Shown: positions 17,903 to 27,274, numbered from the stretch's first letter. The stretch is DNA of 64,000 nt from Pseudomonadota bacterium (GCA_021849425.1 JAJZSY010000009.1:29582-93581), one strand, 5' to 3'. Translations and numbers: made by a program. Notes: a model not told the origin generated them from the letters alone.

Positions 17903-20900
17903 TCAGCGTCGGCGCCGATCTGGTGAACCGCCGGCGGCTTTCCGCCTTCCGCCCGGGCTGGGGCCGGAAGTCTCGCCGCCGAGGCCGGCTTTGCGGGCGA
18001 AGTCGTCGCGCCAGCGCCTCTGGGCGAGGCGGATATCGCCGTCGAGGTCCAGCAACCCGTCGGCGATGTTATGGATCCGCGCGATTTCCGCCAGATGCGA
18101 AGCGGCGTCGAGCGTGCCGGTGGCGCCGGTCGCGTGCCGGCGGTGGATGTTCAGCGGCTCGGCGATCCACACGACATCGCCGGACGCGTGGGCCAGCAGG
18201 TCGAGATAAAGCCGCCAGTCTCCGGCGAGGCGGAAGGTCGGGAGTTCGTCGCCGAGGCGCGCGAGGCTGGCCAGCAGGCAGTCGCGCCGGAAGAGCACGC
18301 CGCTCACATTCAGCACGAGATTGCGCACCGCGAGAAAGCGGCTGGCAAAATCCCGCGCCGCCATCGTCATGGAGGCGGCGAGTTCCGGCGCGCCGGCCTC
18401 AAGGTAATATCGCCGGTAATCCGGCATCAACGGGTTGTCATCGGCATCGATGGCCCGCGACTCGGCGATTGCCATCACCGCGTCCGGCGCGCCGGCAAGC
18501 GCGTCGACGAGAGCCGCGAGAAAGCCGGGCGCGGCATCGTCATCCGCCTCGGCGATCCAGACGAACGTGCCCCGCGCCGCCTCCGCCGCCTCGCGCCATC
18601 GGCCGAAAGGCGAGCCGGTGTTCCTCGCGTTGGCGCGGATCACAAGGCTGCGCCGCCACGCCGCCGCGGTCTCGCGCGCGATCTCGACCGACCGATCGGT
18701 CGAGGCATCGTCGAGCAGGGTGATCTCCTCGACCGGATGGGTCTGGCCGAAAATGCCTGCGAGCCGCCGCGGCAGATGTTGGCCGTAATTGTAATTGGTG
18801 ACGAAACAGGAAATGCGCGCAAGCTCGGGCCTGGCGAGCGCCAGCAGGCGGCGGGCATACGCATTGAAATCGAAACGCCGCGCGGCCTCGGCGGCGATGC
18901 CCGGCCGCGCCGCCGCGAGGGCCGCATGGTCGAGCCGGGCCGCGATCGCGGCGGCGAAGCCGGCAACGTCGCCGGCGGGCACGCTGTCGCCCGCGCCGGT
19001 CTCGCGCAGCAGGTCGGGAATGCCCCCGGCGCCGGCGAAGGCGATGGCCGGAAGGCCGGCGCCCATGGCCTCGATCACCGTGGTCGGCAGCGGGTCCTCG
19101 CGCGAGGTCAGCGCGTAGAGATCGGCGCCGCAATAGGCGGGCGCCACGTCGCTGGTGAAGGGAAGCAGATGGAAGCGGCCGCTCTCGCGCGCCGCCTCGA
19201 TCTCGGCGCCAAGATAGTCGCGGATCCAGAGATGGGTCTCGCCGAGCCAGACGAAGTGGACATCCCGCCGCCCGGCGCCGAGCAGGCGGAAAACCTGCAT
19301 GAACAGGTCGAAGCCCTTGCGCAGGTCGCCGAACCCGACGCCGAGCACGACGAAGGCGCGCGCCGGAATGCCGAGACCGGCACGGAAGCGTTTGCGCGCC
19401 GCCGGGTCGTAGCCGACATTCTGATAATTGCCCTGGGGGATGACATGCGCCGCGGGGGCGATGTCCAGCGCCGCGCATAACGTGTCGCGCACGTGATCCG
19501 ACGAGAACACCGTCGCGGCCGCCGCCCGCATCCCCTGGCGCGCGACGCCGCGCAGCGATCTCTCCTCCACCAGCCGCGGCATCTCGTGAACCAGCAGCAG
19601 GCTGCGGATTCCCTGCTCTGCCAGCTTCACGCAGACCCGCGCGGAGGCGAGGCTGTTGACGATCGCGGCGTCGATCCCCTGGGCGCGGTAGGCGGCGACA
19701 TGACGCAGCAGCGCCGCCTCGTTGGGAGCGAGATCGACAATGCCCTCGGCCTCGTAGTCCGGCACCAGCTCGCCGCCGCTCAGCAGCAGGATGCGCGGCA
19801 CGATGCCATGCTCCCGGCGCAGCGCGCGGGCGAGGTGCAGAAGCAGCATCTGCGCGCCATGGGGCAGGGCGTCATGCCCGACCAGCAGCAGATTGTGCGC
19901 GGCGCCGGCGGCCGCCCGGCCGGTGATCGCGCGGGCGGTGGCATTGAGAAAGGCGGCGCCGTAATGCAGGTCGGGTTCGAGATAGGCGCCCTCGGCCCAT
20001 TCGTTCCATGCGTTGATGCAGACGATCGGCTCGCCCCAGACCGGGTTGCGTCTGGCCCGCCCGATCAGCGCGGCCAGCCAGGCCTGATATGTCGCGGGCG
20101 TCGCGTCGTGCAGCACAACGCCCGCGCCCTCTCGGCGCGGGTCGTTGTCCCAGCCGGTCACGGCGGTGCGGATCAGCGGATAGGCGGGATCTGGATCGGC
20201 GAGCGAGGCGGCGATGATGTCGTTGTAATGATAGACATCGGCCGAAAACTCGGGGTCGAAAAGGTCGAGCGAGGCGTTGAGTTTCGGCGCATCCACCACA
20301 AGCTTGTGCGGCGGGAACTCGACGGCGCCGTCCAGCCCGTGCCGCCGCGGATCGTGGTCGTGGAAGCTCTGGGCCATGAAGAGCAGGGGATTTTCGCCGT
20401 GGCGTTCCATGAACAGCCGGCGCCAGCGCGCGATGGTCGGCTCCGGGTCGGGAATGAGCGCGGCCCGATAGATCATCAGCAGCGGCCGGCCTTCGAGCCG
20501 GATATAGCGCGGATCGGCGAAGTGCCGGGCGAAATCGTCGATCAGCGCCGTATCGTCCTGCGGAAGGTAATCCTGCGCCAGCAGGATTTCGCGCTCGAGC
20601 CCATCCCACCGGCGGGTCCAGTTCTCGTTCGCCCACATCAGGCAGAAACTCATGTCGAGCGCCGGATCGGCGAGAAACCGCTCGACCGGCTTTTCCAGCA
20701 GCCGCCGGCGGTTGAACCAGTAGTAATAGAACACGAAACCGCCGAGGCCCGCCTCCTTTGCCATGGCGATCTGGCGCGGCATGACCGAGGGATCGTCGAG
20801 CGAATAAAACCCGAGATCGCGCGGCGCGCGGGGCTGGTAATGCCCGGCGAAGCGCGGCGTGGCGCGGGCCAGGTTGGTCCATTCGGTAAAGCCGGTTCCC

Positions 20901-21712
20901 CACCAGGCGTCGTTTTCCGCGATCGCGTGAAACTGCGGCAGGTAATAGGCCAGAACGGTGGCAAGGCGCGGCGCGCCCGGCGGCAGCGGCTGGCGCGGCT
21001 CGAAACTGTCGGCCGGCCGTGTCGCAGCCCGCACCGCGCCGGCGATCAGCCGTTCGGCGGCGGGCCGAACCGGCTGGAACCCGCCGTCGCGATGCGCGAG
21101 ATAATGCAGGAACGGATTGCCGCCGCCGATCTCGGCGGCATAGCGGGCGGCGTAGAAGGCGATGTCGAAACCGGGGCAGGGGTCGCGCCGCTCGGCGGCG
21201 CCGAAGGCGCAGAAATGCTCGAAAGGATCGTTGCCGGAGGCCGCGACGTCGGGGTTGTGATCCAGATACCATTGCGGGTCGAACAGCGGCACCGGGCTGA
21301 CCTTGCCGGTTCGCCGGCGGGCGAGGTAATCGGCCAGGGCGTTCCGGTTTTCCGGGATGCCGTAGGCCTCGCGATACCAGGCGGCGTGGAACAGCGGCGA
21401 TGGATCGCGCCCCTCGCGGTCGCCGAACTGGATGTAATGAAGCAGAGGATTGACGTTCGAGGCGGCGATGTCCGGGTTGCGGGCGAGGTAATACGCGGGA
21501 TCGAAGTATGCGTTGGGCCGCAGGCCGGCGCGCCAGCCGCGGTTGCAGAAATCATCGAGCGGATCGTCCCCTTTCGCCAGGTCGCGCGCCTGCAGCGTAT
21601 AGTGGCCCGGATCGAACAGGGCGCTCGCGCTGATGATGTCGCGTTCGTGCGCAAGGCTGGAAGCGGGCGTCGTGGGGCTGGCGTGTCTCATCCGGTCGGA
21701 TGTTCCTTTCAT
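17903..21712 (-). CDS. Multidomain glycosyltransferase: repeats + WbsX-like + GT4 + GT2
   Basis: This protein has 1269 residues. About residues 30-230 contain four or five units of the pattern FDPxYYLxxNPDVAASxxNPLxHYxxFG, common at the N-terminus of large polysaccharide enzymes. About 255-600 match the WbsX glycosyltransferase domain: YYLPQFHAIAENDAWWG, GFTEWTNL, FYYYWFNRRRLLEKPV, MWANENWTRRWDG and CINAWNEWAEGAYLEPD. About 610-980 form a GT4 fold (LLLVGHDALPHGAQMLLLH, GFGDLRKGFDLF, PLPTTVIEAMGAGLPAIAF). The end is a GT2 domain (ISCFVTNYNYGQHLPRRL, LLDDASTDRSVE, AEADDDAAPGFL). A second in-frame ATG at 21691 is a possible start. It probably builds a complex surface polysaccharide, perhaps with the rhamnose pathway next door. 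Three catalytic modules in one chain suggest several linkages made in sequence. Confidence 0.85.
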   Translation of the reverse strand: MKGTSDRMRHASPTTPASSLAHERDIISASALFDPGHYTLQARDLAKGDDPLDDFCNRGWRAGLRPNAYFDPAYYLARNPDIAASNVNPLLHYIQFGDREGRDPSPLFHAAWYREAYGIPENRNALADYLARRRTGKVSPVPLFDPQWYLDHNPDVAASGNDPFEHFCAFGAAERRDPCPGFDIAFYAARYAAEIGGGNPFLHYLAHRDGGFQPVRPAAERLIAGAVRAATRPADSFEPRQPLPPGAPRLATVLAYYLPQFHAIAENDAWWGTGFTEWTNLARATPRFAGHYQPRAPRDLGFYSLDDPSVMPRQIAMAKEAGLGGFVFYYYWFNRRRLLEKPVERFLADPALDMSFCLMWANENWTRRWDGLEREILLAQDYLPQDDTALIDDFARHFADPRYIRLEGRPLLMIYRAALIPDPEPTIARWRRLFMERHGENPLLFMAQSFHDHDPRRHGLDGAVEFPPHKLVVDAPKLNASLDLFDPEFSADVYHYNDIIAASLADPDPAYPLIRTAVTGWDNDPRREGAGVVLHDATPATYQAWLAALIGRARRNPVWGEPIVCINAWNEWAEGAYLEPDLHYGAAFLNATARAITGRAAAGAAHNLLLVGHDALPHGAQMLLLHLARALRREHGIVPRILLLSGGELVPDYEAEGIVDLAPNEAALLRHVAAYRAQGIDAAIVNSLASARVCVKLAEQGIRSLLLVHEMPRLVEERSLRGVARQGMRAAAATVFSSDHVRDTLCAALDIAPAAHVIPQGNYQNVGYDPAARKRFRAGLGIPARAFVVLGVGFGDLRKGFDLFMQVFRLLGAGRRDVHFVWLGETHLWIRDYLGAEIEAARESGRFHLLPFTSDVAPAYCGADLYALTSREDPLPTTVIEAMGAGLPAIAFAGAGGIPDLLRETGAGDSVPAGDVAGFAAAIAARLDHAALAAARPGIAAEAARRFDFNAYARRLLALARPELARISCFVTNYNYGQHLPRRLAGIFGQTHPVEEITLLDDASTDRSVEIARETAAAWRRSLVIRANARNTGSPFGRWREAAEAARGTFVWIAEADDDAAPGFLAALVDALAGAPDAVMAIAESRAIDADDNPLMPDYRRYYLEAGAPELAASMTMAARDFASRFLAVRNLVLNVSGVLFRRDCLLASLARLGDELPTFRLAGDWRLYLDLLAHASGDVVWIAEPLNIHRRHATGATGTLDAASHLAEIARIHNIADGLLDLDGDIRLAQRRWRDDFARKAGLGGETSGPSPGGRRKAAGGSPDRRRR

Positions 21713-21721
21713 GCCGCGGCG

Positions 21722-23353
21722 CTAGGTCGGCTGCGGGCGGAGATCGAGCGCGCAGCGCTCCGCGAGCGCCAGGCCCGCGGCGAGCAGCTTCGCCTCGTCG
21801 AACAGTTCCCCCCACAGGCAGAGCGCCGCCGGCACGCGCCGCGGCGGCGCCTGTTCGGGTGGCGCGAGCCCGGCCGAGGGGCGCGGCGGCGCGCTGGTGA
21901 AGCCCACGGGCGTGCACAGGCAGGGATGGCCGGTAAAGGCCGCCAGCGTGTGCAGCGGACCGGCAGCGAACGGGGCGGCCAGCAGATCGACCGCGGCGAA
22001 GCCGTCGCGCATCGCCTGCATCCCGCGCCGGCGCAGCCGGTCGAGCTGCACATGATCGACCGCCGAGAGAAACCGGGCGAGGCGGAACTGGTTCGGCCAG
22101 GCCGCCTCGTCCTGGCGGGCGAGAAGGTCATCGCGGCCCGAAAGCGTGAGCGGCTCGAAGCTGGCGGCGGCCTCGGCCATCAGCAGCGACACGAGCGTTT
22201 CCCAGGGCAGCGGCGGCAGCGTCACCCGGACGAGGGTGGCGCCGAGCGCGCGGAGCCGCTCCAGCGCCCGCCGCGCTTCGCCCGCTCCGGCGCCGGCGAA
22301 ATCGCCGTCGAGAATGCCGATCCGCAGCCCCTCGGCGCCGCCCGCGACATCGCCGCCGAAAGGGATGTCGCGGCTTGACGGATCGCCCGGATCGGCGCCG
22401 TTGAGGGCGGCGAGAACAAGCGCCGCGTCGGCGATGTCGCGGCAGAGCGGCCCGACGCGGTCGAGGCTCGGGCACAGCTTCATGACGCCGCTGCGGCCGA
22501 TCCGCCCGAAGCTCGGCCGCAGGCCGATGGCGCCGCAGCGCGCGGCGGGGGCGACGATCGAGCCGAGGGTTTCGGTGCCGAGCGCGAACCCGCAAAGCCC
22601 GGCGGCGACGGCGGCGGCGGAGCCGGATGACGAGCCCGACGCCCCCTCGTCGGGATTCCAGGGATTGCGGGTGCGTCCGCCATACCAGACATCGCCATAG
22701 CCGAGCGCGCCCACCACCGTCTTGCCGAGCAGCACGGCGCCGGCCGCGCGCAGCCGCCGCACGACGGCCGCATCCTCCGGCGGAACCCGGCCGCGAAACG
22801 GCTCCGCGCCCCAGTCGGTGACGATGCCGGCGGTGTCGATCAGGTCCTTGCAGGCCCAGGGCACGCCATGCAGCGGCCCGGCCCAGTCGCCCCGCGCGGC
22901 GCGGTCGTCGAGGGCGGCCGCCTCGGCCAGTGCCGCCGGGTTGAGCCGGGCGAAGGCGCCGATCGCGGGATCGAGCCGGGCGATCCGGTCGAGATAGATG
23001 CCGGTCAGCCGCGCCGCGGTCAGTTGCCCGTTCCTGATCCACGCCGCCTGGGCGCGGGCCGGGGCAAAGGCGATCGCCGCGTCGTCGGCCCCGGGAAAGG
23101 GGCATGCCGCGCCGGGCAGGGTCAGCGGTCCGCGCCCAGGCGTCTCGAAGCCGGGCAGGCGCGGGTCGAACACGCAGGCCGGCGCCAGATCATCGTCCAG
23201 CTCCACCGCGCGGCGGGCGCGGGCAAGATCGATCTGCGCGGCGATGGTGGCGGCGATCAGCGCCCGCTCCGGCGCGGTCTGCTCGATGCCGAGGATGCGT
23301 TCGGCGGCGGCGATATCGGCGCGCGTCGCGTCGTGCCGGTTCTGTTTGTCCAC
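21722..23353 (-). CDS. Amidase-signature family hydrolase
   Basis: This protein has 543 residues. The amidase-signature core is clear: GVPWACKDLIDTAG with the catalytic Lys, then GASGSSSGSAAAVAAG with the cis-Ser and FALGTETLGSIVAPA with the Ser nucleophile region. A helical N-terminal stretch of about 60 residues (AAERILGIEQTAPERALIAATI) resembles the small AtzG/GatC-like segment fused to some amidases. The substrate cannot be assigned from sequence. GatA is unlikely because GatB/C partners are absent. It ends nine bases before the large glycosyltransferase starts, so the two may be cotranscribed, though no functional link is evident. It is divergent from the photolyase-like gene with 75 bases between. 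Confidence 0.85.
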   Translation of the reverse strand: MDKQNRHDATRADIAAAERILGIEQTAPERALIAATIAAQIDLARARRAVELDDDLAPACVFDPRLPGFETPGRGPLTLPGAACPFPGADDAAIAFAPARAQAAWIRNGQLTAARLTGIYLDRIARLDPAIGAFARLNPAALAEAAALDDRAARGDWAGPLHGVPWACKDLIDTAGIVTDWGAEPFRGRVPPEDAAVVRRLRAAGAVLLGKTVVGALGYGDVWYGGRTRNPWNPDEGASGSSSGSAAAVAAGLCGFALGTETLGSIVAPAARCGAIGLRPSFGRIGRSGVMKLCPSLDRVGPLCRDIADAALVLAALNGADPGDPSSRDIPFGGDVAGGAEGLRIGILDGDFAGAGAGEARRALERLRALGATLVRVTLPPLPWETLVSLLMAEAAASFEPLTLSGRDDLLARQDEAAWPNQFRLARFLSAVDHVQLDRLRRRGMQAMRDGFAAVDLLAAPFAAGPLHTLAAFTGHPCLCTPVGFTSAPPRPSAGLAPPEQAPPRRVPAALCLWGELFDEAKLLAAGLALAERCALDLRPQPT

Positions 23354-23428
23354 TCAAACCTCCCGTCAGTCTGTTTCGCCGATCCCGAAGTCATTGCCAA
23401 GAGCCGTGGCGGCGCCATCTGCCAGGGC

Positions 23429-24610
23429 ATGACCCCTGAACCGATCCCCACCCGTGAAGCCGGGCTCCGGCATCTCGCCGATTTCCTGCCCCGCGCCGGC
23501 GCGCGCTACGCCGCCGGCCGCAATACCGATCCGGGGCCCGAGACCAAAGGTGCCGTTTCACGCCTGTCGCCCTGGCTGCGCCACCGGCTGCTGACCGAGG
23601 CCGAGGTGGCCCGGGCCGCCTTCGCCGCCCATGGCGAGGTTGCGGCGAAATTCATCGACGAGGTCGGCTGGCGAACCTACTGGAAAGGCTGGCTCGAACA
23701 GCGCTCCGGCGTGTACGACCTCTATCGCGCCGGCTTGCGGCGGGCCGAAAACCGGCTGGCGACCGAAGCGGGGCTGCGGCGCGCGTTTCACGATGCCTGC
23801 GCCGGCAATACCGGGATCGACTGTTTCGATTCCTGGGCGCGCGAGATCGTGGCGCGGAACTACCTGCACAACCACGCGCGGATGTGGTTCGCCTCGATCT
23901 GGATCTTCACGCTGCGGCTGCCCTGGGAACTCGGGGCGGATTTCTTCCTCCGCCACCTGCTGGATGGCGACATCGCCTCCAACACGCTGTCATGGCGCTG
24001 GGTGGCGGGGCTGCACACGCCGGGCAAGCACTATCTCGCGCGGGCGGAAAACATCGCGCGCCACACCGGCGGGCGGTTCGATCCGCGCGGGCTGCTCGAC
24101 GAGGCGGCGGAACCGCTCACCGAAACGCTGACGCCGGCGCCGGCGCTGAAGCCGCGCTTCGATCCGCCGCCTGCGGGCGAGGTCGCGCTGCTGCTGCACG
24201 AGGAGGATTGCGCGGCCGAGACGCTCGATCTCGCCGGCTGCGAGGTGCGGGCGGTGGCGGCGGTGGCGATGCCGCAGGCACGGGCGCGCGGCGGCGTCGC
24301 ACCCGCGGTGGAAGCCTTCGCCCGGGGCGCGGTGATGGACGCGATGGCGCGCGCGGCGGCGCGGTTCGGCGTTGAGCCCGCATTGCTGGAAGCGGACGAT
24401 CTCGCCGGCTGGGCGGCGGCGCACCGGCTGAAGGTGGTCACCGCGCATCCGCCGGTCGGGCCGGTCGCAGAGGCGCTGGCGGCGGCGGATGTGCCGGCGC
24501 TGCGCGTCGCCCGCGCCTGGGACCGCGCCTTGTGGCCGCATGCCGGGCGCGGGTTCTTCGGCTTTCGCCCCCGGATCGGCGACGCCGTGGCCGCCGCGTC
24601 CGGGGACTGA
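23429..24610 (+). CDS. Photolyase/cryptochrome-like FAD protein with apparently permuted domain order
   Basis: This protein has 393 residues from the ATG at 23429; the open frame runs further upstream only as a shadow of the amidase. The N-terminal about 230 residues carry the FAD-binding helical domain of photolyases: AVSRLSPWLRHRLLTEAEV (matching TSRLSPYL), FIDEVGWRTYWKGWLEQ (matching the FxRQxxWREF block), NYLHNHARMWFASIWIF and DGDIASNTLSWRW. In photolyases this domain is C-terminal and follows an alpha/beta antenna domain. Here the chain begins with it, and residues of about 245-393 (VALLLHEEDCAAETLDLAG ... GFFGFRPRI) form an alpha/beta-like tail that may be the displaced antenna domain. 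Similar short FAD proteins exist in other alphaproteobacteria. DNA repair or light sensing is inferred. Confidence 0.78.
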   Translation: MTPEPIPTREAGLRHLADFLPRAGARYAAGRNTDPGPETKGAVSRLSPWLRHRLLTEAEVARAAFAAHGEVAAKFIDEVGWRTYWKGWLEQRSGVYDLYRAGLRRAENRLATEAGLRRAFHDACAGNTGIDCFDSWAREIVARNYLHNHARMWFASIWIFTLRLPWELGADFFLRHLLDGDIASNTLSWRWVAGLHTPGKHYLARAENIARHTGGRFDPRGLLDEAAEPLTETLTPAPALKPRFDPPPAGEVALLLHEEDCAAETLDLAGCEVRAVAAVAMPQARARGGVAPAVEAFARGAVMDAMARAAARFGVEPALLEADDLAGWAAAHRLKVVTAHPPVGPVAEALAAADVPALRVARAWDRALWPHAGRGFFGFRPRIGDAVAAASGD

Positions 24611-24617
24611 CCGCGGC

Positions 24618-25394
24618 TCAGATCACGCCGGAGCCGCCATCGACCGCGAGGATCTGGCCGGTGATGTGACCCGAGGCGGCGGTGCAGAACAGCAGGGCGG
24701 CGCCCTTCAGGTCGGCGTCGTTGCCGAGCTTGTTCATCGGCGTCTTCGCCAGGATCTTCTCCTCGAACTGGCCGAGAATGCCGCGCGTCATCTTCGAGGG
24801 GAAGAAACCCGGCGCCAGCGCGTTCACCGTGATGTTGTGCGGCCCCCATTCGGCGGCGAGCGCGCGGGTCATGTTCACCACGGCACCTTTCGAGGTGTTG
24901 TAGGGAATGGTGCCGGTGATGTCAGGGTGATGGCCGCGCAGCCCGGCGATCGAGGCGATGTTGAGCACCTTGCCGAACTTGCGGGGGATCATCGAGCGCG
25001 CGGCGATCGCCTGGGTGAGGAAGAACATGTTGTTGACGTTGAGGTTCATCACCCGCGCCCAGGCCTCCGGTGTCACGTCGACCGCCGCGGCCCCCCAGGT
25101 GGCGCCGGCATTGTTGACCAGGATATCGACCGGGCCGGCCGCCAGCACCGCGTCGGCCAGCGCCTTCGGGCCGTCTTCCTTGCCGAGATCGCTGACATGG
25201 GCGGTGGCGGCGATGCCGAGGCCGGCGAGGTGCTTCACCGCCTCGTTCAGCTCGTCCTGCTTGCGCGCCGAAATCGCGATGGTGGCGCCAAACTCGCCGA
25301 GCGCCTCGGCGATCTGCAGGCCGAGCCCGCGCGAGCCGCCGGTGATCAGGGCGCGCTTGCCGGTCAGGTCGAACAGGGTTTTCAGAGCGGTCAT
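24618..25394 (-). CDS. Short-chain dehydrogenase/reductase (gluconate 5-dehydrogenase / FabG-like)
   Basis: This protein has 258 residues. Seen: TGxxxGxG site ITGGSRGLGLQIAEALGE near residues 16-33, DILVNNAGATWG, catalytic Ser in NIASIAGLRG, YNTSKGAVVNMTRAL (YxxxK) and the C-terminal ITGQILAVDGGSG. NAD(P)H-dependent oxidoreductase of the classical SDR type; the substrate is unknown. It is divergent from the acyl-CoA ligase at 25512 (117 bases between), and such ligase-SDR pairs are common in fatty or short-chain acid breakdown, so a 3-hydroxyacyl or similar substrate is possible. It is convergent with the photolyase-like gene, seven bases apart. Confidence 0.9.
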   Translation of the reverse strand: MTALKTLFDLTGKRALITGGSRGLGLQIAEALGEFGATIAISARKQDELNEAVKHLAGLGIAATAHVSDLGKEDGPKALADAVLAAGPVDILVNNAGATWGAAAVDVTPEAWARVMNLNVNNMFFLTQAIAARSMIPRKFGKVLNIASIAGLRGHHPDITGTIPYNTSKGAVVNMTRALAAEWGPHNITVNALAPGFFPSKMTRGILGQFEEKILAKTPMNKLGNDADLKGAALLFCTAASGHITGQILAVDGGSGVI

Positions 25395-25511
25395 TCGGGT
25401 TTCCTCATCGTTGCTGGCCCGGTCCGGGCGGGATTGACGGGCGCGATACGCTCCTATCCTATGGTGCGCAAGCCCTCCTGCCAATCGGGGGCGAACCGGA
25501 GGATACGACCC

Positions 25512-27152
25512 ATGAACGAGGTGCACGAACCGTTCCGCTACCGGCTGCTGATCGGCCAGCTGCTGAAAATGCCGATCGCGCAGGCAAGCCGGCGGGAGAT
25601 CGTCTATCGCGGCGACACCCGCCTCACCTATACCCAATTCGTTGCCCGCGTGCACCGGTTCGGCGGCCTGCTGGGCGCGCTCGGGGCCGGCATGGGCACG
25701 CGCGTCGCCTTCATGGACTGGGACAGCCACCGCTATCTCGAGGCCTATTTCGCCGTGCCGATGTCCGGCGCCGTGCTGATGATGGTGAACATCCGCCTCA
25801 GCCCCGAGCAGATCGCCTACACGATCGATCATTCGGATGCCGAAATCCTGTTCGTCCACGCCGATTTCCTGCCGGTGCTGGCGGCGATCCGCGAGCGGTT
25901 GCCCAAGCTGCGCCAGGTCGTGCTGATCCGCGACGACGACAGCGCCGTGCCGGAGGGGTTCGCCGGCGAGTATGAAACGATGCTGGACGCCGCGCCACCG
26001 CTCGCCGCGTTCCCCGAATTCGACGAGGACACGCTGGCAACCACCTTCTACACGACGGGGACGACCGGCCTGCCCAAGGGGGTGATGTTCACCCACCGCC
26101 AGCTCGTGCTGCACACGCTGATGGTGCTCACCGGCATCAACGTCTCGGGGCTGAATGGCGGCCTGTCGCGCGAGGATGTCTACATGCCGCTGACGCCGAT
26201 GTTCCATGTCCACGCCTGGGGTTTCCCCTATGCGGCGACGATGCTCGGCATGCAGCAGGTCTATGTCGGCCGCTTCCAGCCCGACACCGTGCTGCGCCTT
26301 CTGGCCGAGGAAAAGGTCACGGTTTCGCATTGCGTGCCGACGATCATGCACATGCTGCTCAACGCGCCGGCCGCGAAGGGCGCGGATTTCAGCCGCTGGC
26401 GCGTCGTCATCGGCGGCTCGGCGCTGCCGCGCCCGCTCTGCGAGGCGGCGCTCGCGCGCGGCATCGACATCTATGCCGGATATGGCATGTCCGAAACCTG
26501 CCCGGTGATGACGCTGGCGCAGTTGCGCGGCGATATTCTCGACACCCTGCCGGACCGGGAGGAGGCCGAGATCGGCTACCGGATGGCCGCCGGCCTGCCG
26601 GGGCCGCTGGTCGAGGTCCGCATCGTCGACGACGAGATGAACGACGTGCCGCATGATGGCCGCTCGGTCGGCGAGGTGGTGACGCGCACGCCGGCGCTGA
26701 CCGCCGGCTATGCCGGAAACCCGGAAGCCTCCGCCGCCTTGTGGCGCGGCGGCTGGCTGCATACCGGCGATATCGGCACGATCGACGCGGATGGCTATCT
26801 GCGGATCGTCGACCGGGTGAAGGACGTGATCAAGACCGGCGGGGAATGGATTTCCTCGATCGGGCTGGAGGAGATCCTGCTCACCCATCCGGCGGTCTCC
26901 GAGGCCGCCGTGGTCGGCATCCCCGACGAGCGCTGGGGCGAGCGCCCGGTGGCCTTCATCGTGCCGCGCGCGGGACTGGACGCCGACGAGGCGGCGCTGC
27001 GCGCCCACGTCCAGGCCCGCGCCGATGCCGGCGCGATCTCGCGCTACGCCGTGCCGGACCGGGTGTTTCTGGTCGAGACCCTCGACAAGACCTCCGTCGG
27101 CAAGCTCGACAAGAAGACGATGCGCGCGCGCGCCGCCGGGGCGGGTGGCTGA
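25512..27152 (+). CDS. Medium/long-chain acyl-CoA ligase (AMP-forming)
   Basis: This protein has 546 residues from ATG 25512. It belongs to the ANL superfamily and activates a carboxylic acid to acyl-CoA through an acyl-AMP. The AMP-binding loop is TFYTTGTTGLPKGVMFTH. GYGMSETCPVMTLAQL is motif A5, TGDIGTIDADGYLRIVDR is A7/A8 and KTSVGKLDKKTM is the A10 lysine. The segment MPLTPMFHVHAWGFPYAATM and overall length fit the family that includes 3-methylmercaptopropionyl-CoA ligase (DmdB) and other medium-chain ligases. It lies 122 bases before prpD on the same strand, and its end abuts the repeated AATTCGCAA motif, so it may belong to the propionate/short-chain acid module. The exact acid is not known. 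Confidence 0.9.
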   Translation: MNEVHEPFRYRLLIGQLLKMPIAQASRREIVYRGDTRLTYTQFVARVHRFGGLLGALGAGMGTRVAFMDWDSHRYLEAYFAVPMSGAVLMMVNIRLSPEQIAYTIDHSDAEILFVHADFLPVLAAIRERLPKLRQVVLIRDDDSAVPEGFAGEYETMLDAAPPLAAFPEFDEDTLATTFYTTGTTGLPKGVMFTHRQLVLHTLMVLTGINVSGLNGGLSREDVYMPLTPMFHVHAWGFPYAATMLGMQQVYVGRFQPDTVLRLLAEEKVTVSHCVPTIMHMLLNAPAAKGADFSRWRVVIGGSALPRPLCEAALARGIDIYAGYGMSETCPVMTLAQLRGDILDTLPDREEAEIGYRMAAGLPGPLVEVRIVDDEMNDVPHDGRSVGEVVTRTPALTAGYAGNPEASAALWRGGWLHTGDIGTIDADGYLRIVDRVKDVIKTGGEWISSIGLEEILLTHPAVSEAAVVGIPDERWGERPVAFIVPRAGLDADEAALRAHVQARADAGAISRYAVPDRVFLVETLDKTSVGKLDKKTMRARAAGAGG

Positions 27153-27169
27153 ATTCGCAAAATTCGCAA
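27152..27169. promoter_or_regulatory. Tandem AATTCGCAA motif before prpDCB
   Basis: Two exact adjacent copies of AATTCGCAA occupy 27152-27169, starting on the last base of the ligase gene and 106 bases before prpD. A partly inverted CTGCAATTCGC follows near 27198. Regulators of propionyl-CoA genes in the ScfR/RamB (MccR, PccR) family bind TTTGCAAA-like direct repeats in other bacteria, so this is a plausible operator. The match is approximate and from memory. Confidence 0.45.
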
Positions 27170-27274
27170 TCCGGTCGCGAGGCTTTGATCCAACTTGCTG
27201 CAATTCGCTTGTCATCTGCGAACCGCCGGGTCTATTGCGACTGACCATCCCCTGCAACCAAGAGCGGAACCGCC

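Noticed and set aside
19493..22378. 961-codon plus-strand open frame opposite the large glycosyltransferase and amidase
   Set aside because: The Arg/Gln-rich translation without motifs is an antisense shadow. Both minus-strand genes under it have clear domains.
24618..27257. 879-codon minus-strand frame whose end is the SDR
   Set aside because: Only the last 258 codons are SDR-like, beginning at the ATG at 25394. The rest is antisense to the acyl-CoA ligase, which has complete ANL motifs.
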